From contig JAKCCP010000114.1 of assembly GCA_021841985.1 (NCBI GenBank), positions 1 to 10,053 on the forward strand: a stretch of 10,053 nucleotides of DNA, read 5' to 3'. Below the pieces are notes generated by a model. The model saw only the letters and a program-made list of their open reading frames with translations. It had not been told where the DNA came from and searched no databases. Below, one piece after another: positions 1-8,100 of this stretch. The stretch's first letter is position 1. Each line of letters opens with the position of its first letter. The DNA comes from Pseudomonadota bacterium (GTDB taxonomy: Bacteria > Pseudomonadota > Alphaproteobacteria > Acetobacterales > Acetobacteraceae). A program made the position numbers and the translations under genes.

Positions 1-150
1 ATGACGGGAAATATCGATCCGCCGCCGCCCGATCCAGCGCACCGGCCGCGCGCCCCCGCCCAGCACCACCACCCGATCGCCCACCTGCAATGCCTCGACA
101 GCGATCTCGCCGCGCAGCGTACGAATGCGCGTGCCGCGCGCGAAGCAGGG
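1..150 (-). repeat. Copy 1 of the near-identical Hint cassette DNA (gene A)
   Basis: Aligned with 2578-2727 in gene B without gaps, I count seven differences in 150 bases. Identity stops right after the Pro-Cys codons that open the Hint domain; beyond base 150 the two genes diverge at once. The left limit is the window edge, so the copy is probably longer. Confidence 0.9.
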
Positions 151-1659
151 AACGGCGATGGCCTCGTTGCCGCCGCTGTTGCTCGTGGAGAACTGCACAT
201 TGCTATAATTGGTCAAGGGATTGAGCTGGACGCTCGCCAGCGTGCCGGTTGAGTTGGTCAGTTCGAGGACATTGCCGCTCGCCAGCGTGACATGGTCGGC
301 CGCATTATAGGCAATCGTGGTGAAATCGATGGTATCCTTCGGCTCGATCTGATCGATGGTGGCGGCGAATTGCTGCGGATCAGCAAGAGCGATTGTCGCC
401 AGACTGCCCGCGAGATAGATATTTTCCCCGGCCGGGAGCGCCGAGGAGAGGGTGAGTTCCGTGCCCTGATCGACGACGATCCGGCCGACCAGCGTGCCGC
501 CCTGATTGTTGAGATCCACACTGCCGCCACCGACCAAAATCGCGATCCCGGCGCTGCCGGTGCTTTCGATCAAGCCGGAATTGACCAGTGTCTGGGAGGC
601 CGTGCCGGGGCCGAAATCGACCACCGCGGCGCCCGAAATCGTGCCGGCATTGGTCAGAACCGTGTCGATCGAGCCATTGATCTGAATGCCATAATTGGTG
701 CCGCTCACCACCCCGCTGGCCTGATTGTCGATCGCCCCTTTGTAGGTGAGGCCGAAACCCCCGGGTGGGTTGGAGAGATAGATGCCGGAGCCCGAGGTTC
801 CGGTGATCACACCGGCATTGGTCAATGTGCCATCGAGCGCGGTATTGGTTGTGACCAGTGAGCCGCTGGAGGACACGGTCTGGGTTTTAACAAAGCTTTC
901 CTGAAAATTGACGCCGGTTCCGCCCTTGATTAATGCGCCCTGGTTATTGGTCAAATTTCCCTGGGAGACGGAAACGGCACTATAATAGTGATTTGAACCA
1001 AGAATCGTTCCGGAATTTACAAGAGAGTTTTGATTGGGATTATTTACCCCACCCCATCCCCCGAGGACCAAGCCATAGCCGCCCTCGATCGTGCCAGAGG
1101 CGTTATTCTCGACGATGCCTCCGGCGCGGATATTGACCCCGCTGCTGCCCTCGATGGTCCCGCTGTTTTCAAGAATACTCGGGTAGGTCGCGGTCTTGAC
1201 GGCCAGACCAACCGGCGCGGAGATGACGCCATTTACCTGGTTGTTGAGCACCCCGCCGAAATAGACGCCGTTGCTGTAATGGGCGGTAGCACTGATCGTG
1301 CCATCATTGACGATGAAGGCGCTTTGTCGTCCTTGATCGAGGAGGACGCCATCTCCAGACTGATGGTTGTCAGTAATGAGCGCATGCGCGGTATTCGTCA
1401 GGTAGGTCGAGAAACTTCCCGTCGTGCTGAGCGGATTATTCGTTCCCCCCTGCGGGCCGGGAGCCTGAACCGCGAAATATCCCGCGCTGATGATCGTGCC
1501 GGAATTCGTGACAGTGCTCGACGTTGCCGCCGCGACGGCGTTGGAGCTGGGGGCATCGAGCGTTACGCCGCCATCAACAACCAGGGATGCACCCGATAGG
1601 ACAAGAACCGGCGAAGTGACCGTGGTGTTGCTGCTAATCGTCTGCGACGTTCCCGACAT
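1..1659 (-). CDS. Gene A: β-repeat passenger with Hint domain, 3' end outside the window
   Basis: This frame is open from the ATG at 1659-1657 to base 1, giving 553 residues with no stop, so the C-terminus lies off the left edge. The start is supported by GGAGG seven bases upstream and by an N-terminus resembling gene B (MSGTSQTISSNTTV against MSGNATTITSNTSV). Residues about 50-365 carry repeats with Asn-Ser/Ala-Gly-Thr/Val-Ile cores roughly every 24 residues, alternating with a form such as NQASGVV. Residues 392-441 and 442-502 form two linking modules (VDQGTELTL..., then DTIDF...TLASVQL). The Hint domain begins at Cys505 in CFARGTRIRT, and only 49 residues of it are visible; the block containing the catalytic His lies outside. 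Cys505 is the only Cys seen. There is no Sec-type signal peptide. The middle of the passenger (about 870-1060) uses more AT-rich codons than the rest. It is probably the third gene of the operon. The family call is firm; the function is unknown. Confidence 0.9.
   Translation of the reverse strand, partial: MSGTSQTISSNTTVTSPVLVLSGASLVVDGGVTLDAPSSNAVAAATSSTVTNSGTIISAGYFAVQAPGPQGGTNNPLSTTGSFSTYLTNTAHALITDNHQSGDGVLLDQGRQSAFIVNDGTISATAHYSNGVYFGGVLNNQVNGVISAPVGLAVKTATYPSILENSGTIEGSSGVNIRAGGIVENNASGTIEGGYGLVLGGWGGVNNPNQNSLVNSGTILGSNHYYSAVSVSQGNLTNNQGALIKGGTGVNFQESFVKTQTVSSSGSLVTTNTALDGTLTNAGVITGTSGSGIYLSNPPGGFGLTYKGAIDNQASGVVSGTNYGIQINGSIDTVLTNAGTISGAAVVDFGPGTASQTLVNSGLIESTGSAGIAILVGGGSVDLNNQGGTLVGRIVVDQGTELTLSSALPAGENIYLAGSLATIALADPQQFAATIDQIEPKDTIDFTTIAYNAADHVTLASGNVLELTNSTGTLASVQLNPLTNYSNVQFSTSNSGGNEAIAVPCFARGTRIRTLRGEIAVEALQVGDRVVVLGGGARPVRWIGRRRIDISRH
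565..1509 (-). repeat. Protein-level N-x-G-x-I repeats in gene A
   Basis: Residues about 51-365 of gene A. The same repeat family as in gene B: NSGTI-type cores near residues 52, 118, 165, 215, 281, 337 and 360 alternate with NQ- or NN-type cores near 140, 185, 238 and 312. There are fewer rungs than in gene B, and one irregular stretch (about 60-115) has no clear core. Confidence 0.8.
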
Positions 1660-1666
1660 GAGCTAT

Positions 1667-1671
1667 CCTCC
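1667..1671 (-). promoter_or_regulatory. Ribosome binding site of gene A
   Basis: GGAGG on the minus strand, seven bases before the ATG at 1659. It shows that gene A is translated independently, 48 bases after the stop of gene B. Confidence 0.75.
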
Positions 1672-1707
1672 AAGGAAACGAGGGATATTTTTTAAGTCAA
1701 TAGCCGA

Positions 1708-4700
1708 TTATGACGCGCGCTGCGAGGGTTTCCTGCGTAATGGCGAAGCAGGCCGCCCGCTTCGCGCCGCCTGCTTGCGCTGCCAGCCTGGCAAACTCCC
1801 CCCGATTTTGAGGCGAAGCGCGGTCGGTGTCGGGCTCGGGGGCAAGGCGAGAATGCCGTGCCCGTCGCTCCAGCGCCACGTGCGATCGCCCACGCGCTCG
1901 ACGCCGTGGAAGCCGGCGCGGAAAATCGGGTTTTCGAGCGGGACAAAACGTTCGTTGAGGAATACCGCGTCGATCCGAACGCCAAGCGTGCGCCAGTCGG
2001 GGGAATGCCGCACCGCCGCCGGCACGGCCACGTGAGAGACGAGGCGCACCTCCCGCGTCGCGGCGGGCAGCAGGAAGTCATGCCAGCCCGCCTCGCGCCG
2101 CACCGCCTCGATACGCCGGCCATCGAGCCGCACATGCAGATCAGGGTCATCGTCCACAGCGAAGCCCAGGGCGGGAACGCGCCCAAGCAGGCGCCGCCGC
2201 GCCGCCTCCAGCTTCTCCCCCGCCAGCACCAGCGGCAGGCACGCCCCCGCCCCGTCATGTGCCGTGAAATCGGGGTGCAGCGCGACCACCCCCGCGCTGT
2301 TCTCGAAGGCCGCGCGATTGCCGCGATCAAGGTAGCTTTCGCTCGGCAGATTCTCCGAGAACAGCACCGCGTGGTGATCCAGCTCGACGTGGAAATACGC
2401 CACCTCATCGACATCCCCGCGGATAATCGTCGCGCCATTGACGAGATATTCCGCCGGGATCAGCGCGCCCGCGACGAACAGCGCGTGGCCCGGCGAGACC
2501 ACCAGATCCCGCGCCGGCAGGCCAGGGCCGAAGGCCTCGGCGAGGATGCGCACCGGCCGCACCGTCTCGGGCCGGGGATGGCGGGAAATATCGATCCGCC
2601 GCCGCCCGATCCAGCGCACCGGCCGCGCGCCCCCGCCGAGCACCACCACCCGATCGTCCACCTCCAGCGCCTCGACAGCGATCTCGCCGCGCAGCGTACG
2701 AATGCGCGTGCCGCGCGCAAAGCAGGGGATCGCTTCGGTAACCGCGATGCCGCCGCCTGAAGCCGCCAGCGAAAAATCCGACGTGGTATAAGTCGTTGCA
2801 TTCAAGACGAACGACGCCAGTGTCGCGCCACCCGCGTTGATGACCTCAAGAATATCCGGCTCGAAAGCCGCGCTACCGATCGCGACATAATCGCCGCTCT
2901 GATAGGCGTCATTGGTGAGGCCGATGACGGCGGAATGGCCGGAGAAATCGATCGTCGTGCCGCTGGTGACGCCGTTGGCGAACGCCAGCGTTGCGCCATT
3001 GCCGATGGTGATGCTCTCGTTTCCCGAAACCGGGCCGTTGATCGTCCAACTGGCGCCGGCATCCTCGTTGATGACCGGCAGAGCGAACTGCTCACCGGCG
3101 CCGATGCCGCCGATCGTGCCCGCGCTCGCCGCCGAGGCCAGCTCGATCGTGCCGCCCGCGTTTGAAAGGATCCGGCCGATGAACACCGCGCCCGGATCGA
3201 TCACCAGATCGCCGGCGCCGGCGCCGAACGAGATCGCGGTGCCAGCGGTTCCCGCCGTGCTCTCGATGGTTCCGGCGTTGATGATGGTGCCGGCGATGTT
3301 GCCAGCAACGTCGTCGCCGGTTGCCGAAACGCCGGTACTGCCAGAGACCACGCCGCCGGCCGCGTTGGTAAATGTGGCGTCGCTCAGCGCGACCCCGGCC
3401 GAGGATTGGCCAGGAGGCGGGGTGCCGGTCGCGGTAATCGTTCCGTGGTTGATCAGGGTGCCGAGCGCGCCAACATAAACAGCGGTGCCGGCGCTCGCGC
3501 TTGCGCTGATGCTGCCGTCATTGACGACCGTATCGCCGGTGCCGTTCGCTTGGATCCCCTGATAGTAGCCGGAGATCACGCCGCCTGCCTGGTTGGTAAC
3601 TGCATTCGCACCGGCGATGATACCGACCACCGTGCCGGAATTGACCACCGTGCCACTGTCCAGTTCGACGCCGAACCCATCCGTTCCCGACGCGCTGATC
3701 GTGCCGGAATTGGTGACAACGCCACTGCCGCCGAAAACGGCGATCACTTGCGAGCCGCTGGCGGAGATCACCCCGGTATTGTTGAGCGTGCCGCCGTTAT
3801 TGAAATCAACAGCCGACGCCCCAGCCGGCGCGGCGTTAAAGACGATGCTGCCAGCATTGGTGAGCGTTCCGGCCGCGCCGCCGAAATAGACGCTGCCCAC
3901 AATTGTGCCACCGAGGGCGTTATCGACCGAACCGCCGGCCCTCAGCTTGATCGCCAGATCAAGAGTGCTGGTCGAGGTGATCAGTCCGGCATTGGTGATG
4001 ACATCCAGGCTGCCCGTGCTTTCGATCCCAGTGGCGTAGCCGGTAATCATCCCGCCGGTCTGATTGACGATGGAGTCGGAAGTGCTGGAAACTCCACCCA
4101 TGTAGATGGCCGAACTGTAGCTGGCGTTATTCGCAATCGTGCCGGAATTGATCACCGTTTCGCTGGAAGAGAGAAAAACCCCCTCCCCGGATGTTTGTGT
4201 CGCGCTGATATTTCCCGAATTGATCAGCGTGCCCGCGCCGGTGAAAGCAACGGGTCCGCCAATGCTGCCCGAGTTGGTGAGCGTGCCGCCGTCTTTCATG
4301 GTCACGCTGCCGATGACGTCGCCGGCATTGGTGATCGGCGCGCCGCCGCTGGAGATGCCGCCCGTGACGACGCCTGAGGTTCCGTTATCGAATCCGCCCG
4401 AAGCGCCGAGCGCCAGGGCATCCTCTGAATCGGAGATCACCCCCGCGTTGGTTACGAACACGGTCCCACTGCCGCTCGCGATGGCGGCATAATAGGAACC
4501 GGTAATCGTGCCGCCGGGGAGATTATCGATGCTGCCGCCTTGAGAGGAGAATTGAATCCCCGCCCCGCGCGAGGTGTTCGAGGTTTGCGTAATCAGCCCG
4601 GCATTCACCAAGGTGGCGCCGGAGAGATAGAGATCGACCCCATTGGCCGAAATGACCCCGCTTTGGTCATTATTGACAACGCCTCCCCTTCGCAGGTTGA

Positions 4701-5064
4701 CGCCTTTCTCCGACAGACTGCCAAAGCTCGTGATGGTACCGGCATTGGTGAGGCTCACCGCGCCGAACCCGACAATGCCGCCATATTGCCCGGAAAGCAC
4801 GGCACCGGCCGCGTTCGTGATCGTGCCCCCGGTTTCGAGATCGATCGCGACGGACTGGCTGTCGGTGAACTGGCTGCCAGTCGCGGTGACCACGCCCTTA
4901 TTGATGATCGAAACGCCGGTCACGTTCGGCTTTTCATAAAGCGCATTGATGCCGGTGCTGGCAACCGTCACGCCCTGCGCGACGGTCAGGGTTTCGTTGT
5001 TGCTCAACACGATGCCATTGCTGACGCTCGTGTTGCTAGTAATCGTCGTCGCGTTGCCGGACAT
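1708..5064 (-). CDS. Gene B: Asn-Gly β-repeat passenger, Hint domain and C-terminal β domain
   Basis: A complete 1118-residue protein. I start it at the ATG at 5064, with GGGAG eight bases upstream and an N-terminus matching gene A; a TTG at 5079 would add five residues but overlaps that ribosome site. Residues about 80-600 hold some 23 copies of an N-x-G-x-I core about every 24 residues, as in autotransporter-like β-solenoids. Residues 611-660 contain a GDLVIDPGAVFIGRI element. Residues 675-778 link to the Hint domain (781 to about 920). That domain has the candidate nucleophile Cys781, SPGH with His860 matching the TxxH block of Hedgehog/intein domains, and FSENLPSESYLDRGNR near its end. 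Residues 940-1092 form a further domain with CLPLVLAGE (Cys942), TLGVRI and WRWSDG. The tail (1095-1118) is rich in Arg, Lys and Ser. No signal peptide or transmembrane β-barrel is seen. Likely a secreted or surface protein; self-cleavage is inferred from the family only. Confidence 0.93.
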   Translation of the reverse strand: MSGNATTITSNTSVSNGIVLSNNETLTVAQGVTVASTGINALYEKPNVTGVSIINKGVVTATGSQFTDSQSVAIDLETGGTITNAAGAVLSGQYGGIVGFGAVSLTNAGTITSFGSLSEKGVNLRRGGVVNNDQSGVISANGVDLYLSGATLVNAGLITQTSNTSRGAGIQFSSQGGSIDNLPGGTITGSYYAAIASGSGTVFVTNAGVISDSEDALALGASGGFDNGTSGVVTGGISSGGAPITNAGDVIGSVTMKDGGTLTNSGSIGGPVAFTGAGTLINSGNISATQTSGEGVFLSSSETVINSGTIANNASYSSAIYMGGVSSTSDSIVNQTGGMITGYATGIESTGSLDVITNAGLITSTSTLDLAIKLRAGGSVDNALGGTIVGSVYFGGAAGTLTNAGSIVFNAAPAGASAVDFNNGGTLNNTGVISASGSQVIAVFGGSGVVTNSGTISASGTDGFGVELDSGTVVNSGTVVGIIAGANAVTNQAGGVISGYYQGIQANGTGDTVVNDGSISASASAGTAVYVGALGTLINHGTITATGTPPPGQSSAGVALSDATFTNAAGGVVSGSTGVSATGDDVAGNIAGTIINAGTIESTAGTAGTAISFGAGAGDLVIDPGAVFIGRILSNAGGTIELASAASAGTIGGIGAGEQFALPVINEDAGASWTINGPVSGNESITIGNGATLAFANGVTSGTTIDFSGHSAVIGLTNDAYQSGDYVAIGSAAFEPDILEVINAGGATLASFVLNATTYTTSDFSLAASGGGIAVTEAIPCFARGTRIRTLRGEIAVEALEVDDRVVVLGGGARPVRWIGRRRIDISRHPRPETVRPVRILAEAFGPGLPARDLVVSPGHALFVAGALIPAEYLVNGATIIRGDVDEVAYFHVELDHHAVLFSENLPSESYLDRGNRAAFENSAGVVALHPDFTAHDGAGACLPLVLAGEKLEAARRRLLGRVPALGFAVDDDPDLHVRLDGRRIEAVRREAGWHDFLLPAATREVRLVSHVAVPAAVRHSPDWRTLGVRIDAVFLNERFVPLENPIFRAGFHGVERVGDRTWRWSDGHGILALPPSPTPTALRLKIGGSLPGWQRKQAARSGRPASPLRRKPSQRAS
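2305..2724 (-). other. Hint_2-type domain of gene B
   Basis: Residues 781-920. Landmarks in order are Cys781 at the first position, GEIAVEAL, VRWIG, SPGHALFV (His860), LIPAEYLVNGATI, YFHVELDHHAVLFSEN and ESYLDRGNR. In Hedgehog and intein relatives the first Cys drives an N-to-S acyl shift and the TxxH histidine assists; here Ser replaces that Thr. No terminal His-Asn plus Cys/Ser/Thr, which splicing inteins need, is recognisable, so cleavage is more likely than splicing. Confidence 0.85.
2578..2727 (-). repeat. Copy 2 of the near-identical Hint cassette DNA (gene B)
   Basis: Partner of 1-150 (about 95% identical by eye). It encodes the first 49 Hint residues of gene B, starting at the candidate nucleophile Cys781 and its preceding Pro. 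The same segment of gene C is clearly related in protein but much more divergent. Confidence 0.9.
3250..4767 (-). repeat. Protein-level N-x-G-x-I repeats in gene B
   Basis: Residues about 100-605 of gene B. Cores such as NAGTI, NSGTI and NAGLI begin near residues 107, 154, 206, 246, 306, 358, 403, 452 and 596. An alternate form (NQTGGMI, NALGGTI, NQAGGVI) occurs near 181, 334, 382, 491 and 567. Most steps are 23-25 residues. The recurrent Asn suggests a stacked Asn ladder in a β-solenoid, which is inference. Confidence 0.85.
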
Positions 5065-5072
5065 CACTTCTT

Positions 5073-5077
5073 CTCCC
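5073..5077 (-). promoter_or_regulatory. Ribosome binding site of gene B
   Basis: GGGAG on the minus strand, eight bases before the ATG at 5064. Because it lies inside the five-codon extension that a TTG start at 5079 would need, it favours the ATG. The spacing is the same as in gene C. Confidence 0.75.
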
Positions 5078-5115
5078 AAAGAACCTTCAATATGTCTGTG
5101 TCGTGGGCGGCGTGT

Positions 5116-8100
5116 CTAAGAGATCGCGGCGCGTTTCCGCCGCCGTCGCGGTCGCGCCCCGCGATCAACCTCGGGGGCGATCCATAGCGGGGGAATATCG
5201 CCGAGTTTGAGACGAAGCGCGGCTGGTGTCGGGCGCGGCGTGAGGGCCAGCACGCCGGCGCCATCCGTCCAACGCCAGGCGCGCCCGCCGTTGCGTTCGA
5301 GCGCATGGAAGCCCGCGCGAAAAGCCGGGCCGTCAAGCGCGATCGCGGCGTCATCGATGAACAGAGCCTCGATCGGCACGCCCAGCGTGCGGCAATCCCC
5401 GTTCTCGGGATCGATCCCGGCGGGAACGAAACCGGGCGAGAAAAGACGCACCTCCCGCGTCCAGGCTGGCAGGGGAAACACCGCCATCTCTCCGCGATGC
5501 AGCGCCGCAACCCGCCGCCCGCCAATCTCCGCGACCACATCCCCGCTTGCACCGCGCCGATAGCCAAGCAATACCAGCCGCCGCAGCAATCGGCGCCGCG
5601 CCGCGATCACTTTTTCACCCGCGAGAAGTCGCGGCGCGCAAGCCGCGCCATGCGCGGCGCGGGGGGAAAAATCGGGATGCAGCGTCACCATGTCACCCGC
5701 GAAGGCGCTTCTGTTGCCGGTGTCGAGATAGCTTTCGGAGGGCAGATTTTCCGAGAACAGCACGGCATGTTCGTCGAGTTCAATGTGAAAATACGCGACC
5801 CGCGGCACCGCCTCGCGGGTAATCGTCGCGCCGTTCACAAGATACGCCGCCGGGATCAGCGCGCCCTCGACATAGAGCGCATGTCCGGGGGAAACCCGCA
5901 ACGCCCGCTTCGGCATGCCTTCGCCGAAGGCATGGGCGGTGATACGGATTGGGCGCGCCTGCTCTGGGCGGGGGTGGCGAGTGAGGTCGATGGTGCGGTG
6001 GCCGATCCAGACGATCGGGCGCGTCTCGCCCGCGAGCGTTGCCACGCGATCGCCGATCTTTAAGTCTTCCACGGGGATTTCCCCGCGCGTCGTGCGGATG
6101 CGCGTGCCGCGGGCGAAACAGGGAATGACGATATCGCCGGCGGCGTGCGGGCCGATCGTTGCGGCAAAGGCGGATCCACCGTCGTACACCAGCGTGCCAA
6201 TGCTGCCGGCAAAATCGATCGTTTCGCCCGCCGCGACCGCCCCGCCCAGCGCCAGCTCCGCGCCCTGATCGACGATCAGGCTGCCAGCGCCCGAGATCGG
6301 CCCGGTGATGTCGAGCGTGCCGCCCGCGGCGATGATGCTGCCGTCATTGGTGATACCGCCCGAAATCGTCCCGGCACCGCTGATCACCCCGCCCTGCGCG
6401 AGGCTGAGGGGATCGGTCGCCAGCGTGCCGCCGGCCAGCGTGATCGTTCCTTGCTGGAACAATTTTACGTTCGCGACATCGACGCGCGCGCCCGCGCCGA
6501 TCGAAATTGCGCCGCTGCCACCTGCAACCGTTCCTGCGCCGCCGACATCGAGCACCGCCCCATCGAGCGCGCTGCCACTGCCGGCAAGCGTGATGGTGCC
6601 CGCGCCGCCACTCTTGGCGCCGATTTCGATCGTGCCCGACTGGCTCGACATCGGCCCGGCCGACGCACCCCCGCTCAGCGCCAGTGTCCCCGCGCCGCTA
6701 TCGCCCACCACCAGCGTTGCGAAATTGAACGCCGAACTCCCGCCGCTGACACTTGCACTGCCTTGCGCGCCACTACTCCCGCCCAACGTCAACGTGCCGA
6801 GTGCGGCGACCGTGCCGCCATTGGCGATCGTCACCTGCGCTGTGCCGGAATCACCGATCGCGAGATTCTGCGTTACATCCCAAACGCTTTGATTGACACT
6901 AACGCTTTCGACAGTATTGGTCGATTGCTCGGCGATCTTGGCGCTACCCTCGGTGGTGAGCGAGGCCTCCGCGGTCAGCGCCAGCGTCGCCTCACCGAAG
7001 CCACCGATCGAGAGCGTCTGGCTTTCGGCCGCGCCGCCATCGAGCGCGAGAACGCCGATCCCGCCGGTCTTTTCGCCAAGGCCGATGTCATTGAGCCCGC
7101 CGATACTCGCGCCAAGCTGCACATCGACGGTGCCCATGCCGGCGCTGCCGATATCGAGCGTGCCGGAAAAAATCAGCGTCCCGGTGTTGATGGTAAAATC
7201 GCCGAGCCCGCCGAGACTTTCGCCAACCGAAATGTCGCCGCCCGTGACATCGGCGATGGCGCCATTGAGCAGCAGCTCCGCTGTCCCGGCGCCACCCACG
7301 GTGATGCCATCGGCAATCGAGATCTCGGTTCCCGCGTCGCTCAGCGTCACAAAGCCCGTGCCGCCAGCGCCATCACCAATCGAGAAATCGTTGGCAAGCG
7401 TCGCCGTCGCGCCGCCGCCGAGATCGAACGTGCCGGTGCCGGTGCCCCCGACACTGATCGAGGAGACAGTGATCCCGCCCCCGGTATCGGTAAGACTGCC
7501 GAGCCCGCCTGAACTATCGCCAATGTTGAGATCCGCGCCGCCGGCCAGGATAGTGGCGCCGGCAACCATGCTGAGATCGCCGGTGCCCTGCCCGCCGATG
7601 GTGATGCCGGTGCCACCCTGAAGCGTCGCGCCTTGCGCGAGCGCAACCGAGCCCGTGCCACCAGCGGCGTCGCCCGCGGAAAAATCGCCGGTGACCGAGA
7701 CCATCCCCCCGGTCGCGATGGCCAGCGCGCCGTTATCGACGGAAAAATCATTCCCGGCATTGATGCTACCCACGACGCTGACATGGCCGGTGCCGCTGTT
7801 CGCCCCGGCGCTGCCAACAGCGATCGCGCCGAGCGCCACCAGCGTTGCGCCATTGGTCAACGAAAGCGCGCCGGTGCCAGCCTCGCCGAGGGTGAGATCG
7901 CCCTCGGCGATGAGCGTCGTTGCCCCGCCATCGAGGTTGATCGCGCCGTTGGTTCCCGCGACACTGCCTGCGGTGATATCGCCTTGCACGCGCATCAGGC
8001 CGCCAGTGCCGAGCGAGAGCAATCCCGCGCCTCCCGCCGCCGCGCCGATCTCGATGTTTCCGCCGACCTGCACGCTGCCGGCATTGCTAAGGTTGAGCGT

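Noticed and set aside
1660..1707. Terminator between genes B and A
   Set aside because: There is a short run of T on the plus strand (A on the transcribed sense), but no hairpin precedes it in the direction of transcription.
2305..2724. A splicing intein inserted in a host protein
   Set aside because: There is no recognisable end motif for splicing, and the same Hint plus C-terminal unit is at the end of a different passenger in each gene, unlike an intein in a conserved host gene.
3406..4377. A 323-residue open frame on the plus strand, antisense to gene B
   Set aside because: Same reasoning: it is a shadow of the repeat coding in gene B, with the Asp/Arg/Ala-rich composition typical of such shadows.
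5065..5079. TTG start for gene B, five codons upstream of the ATG
   Set aside because: The added codons include the Shine-Dalgarno of the ATG, and the ATG start aligns with the N-terminus of gene A.
6145..7512. A 455-residue open frame on the plus strand, antisense to gene C
   Set aside because: It mirrors the repetitive GC-rich coding of gene C, reads as low-complexity Arg/Ala-rich protein with no recognisable motif, and other plus-strand frames overlap it throughout. The minus-strand frame has clear domains and a ribosome site.
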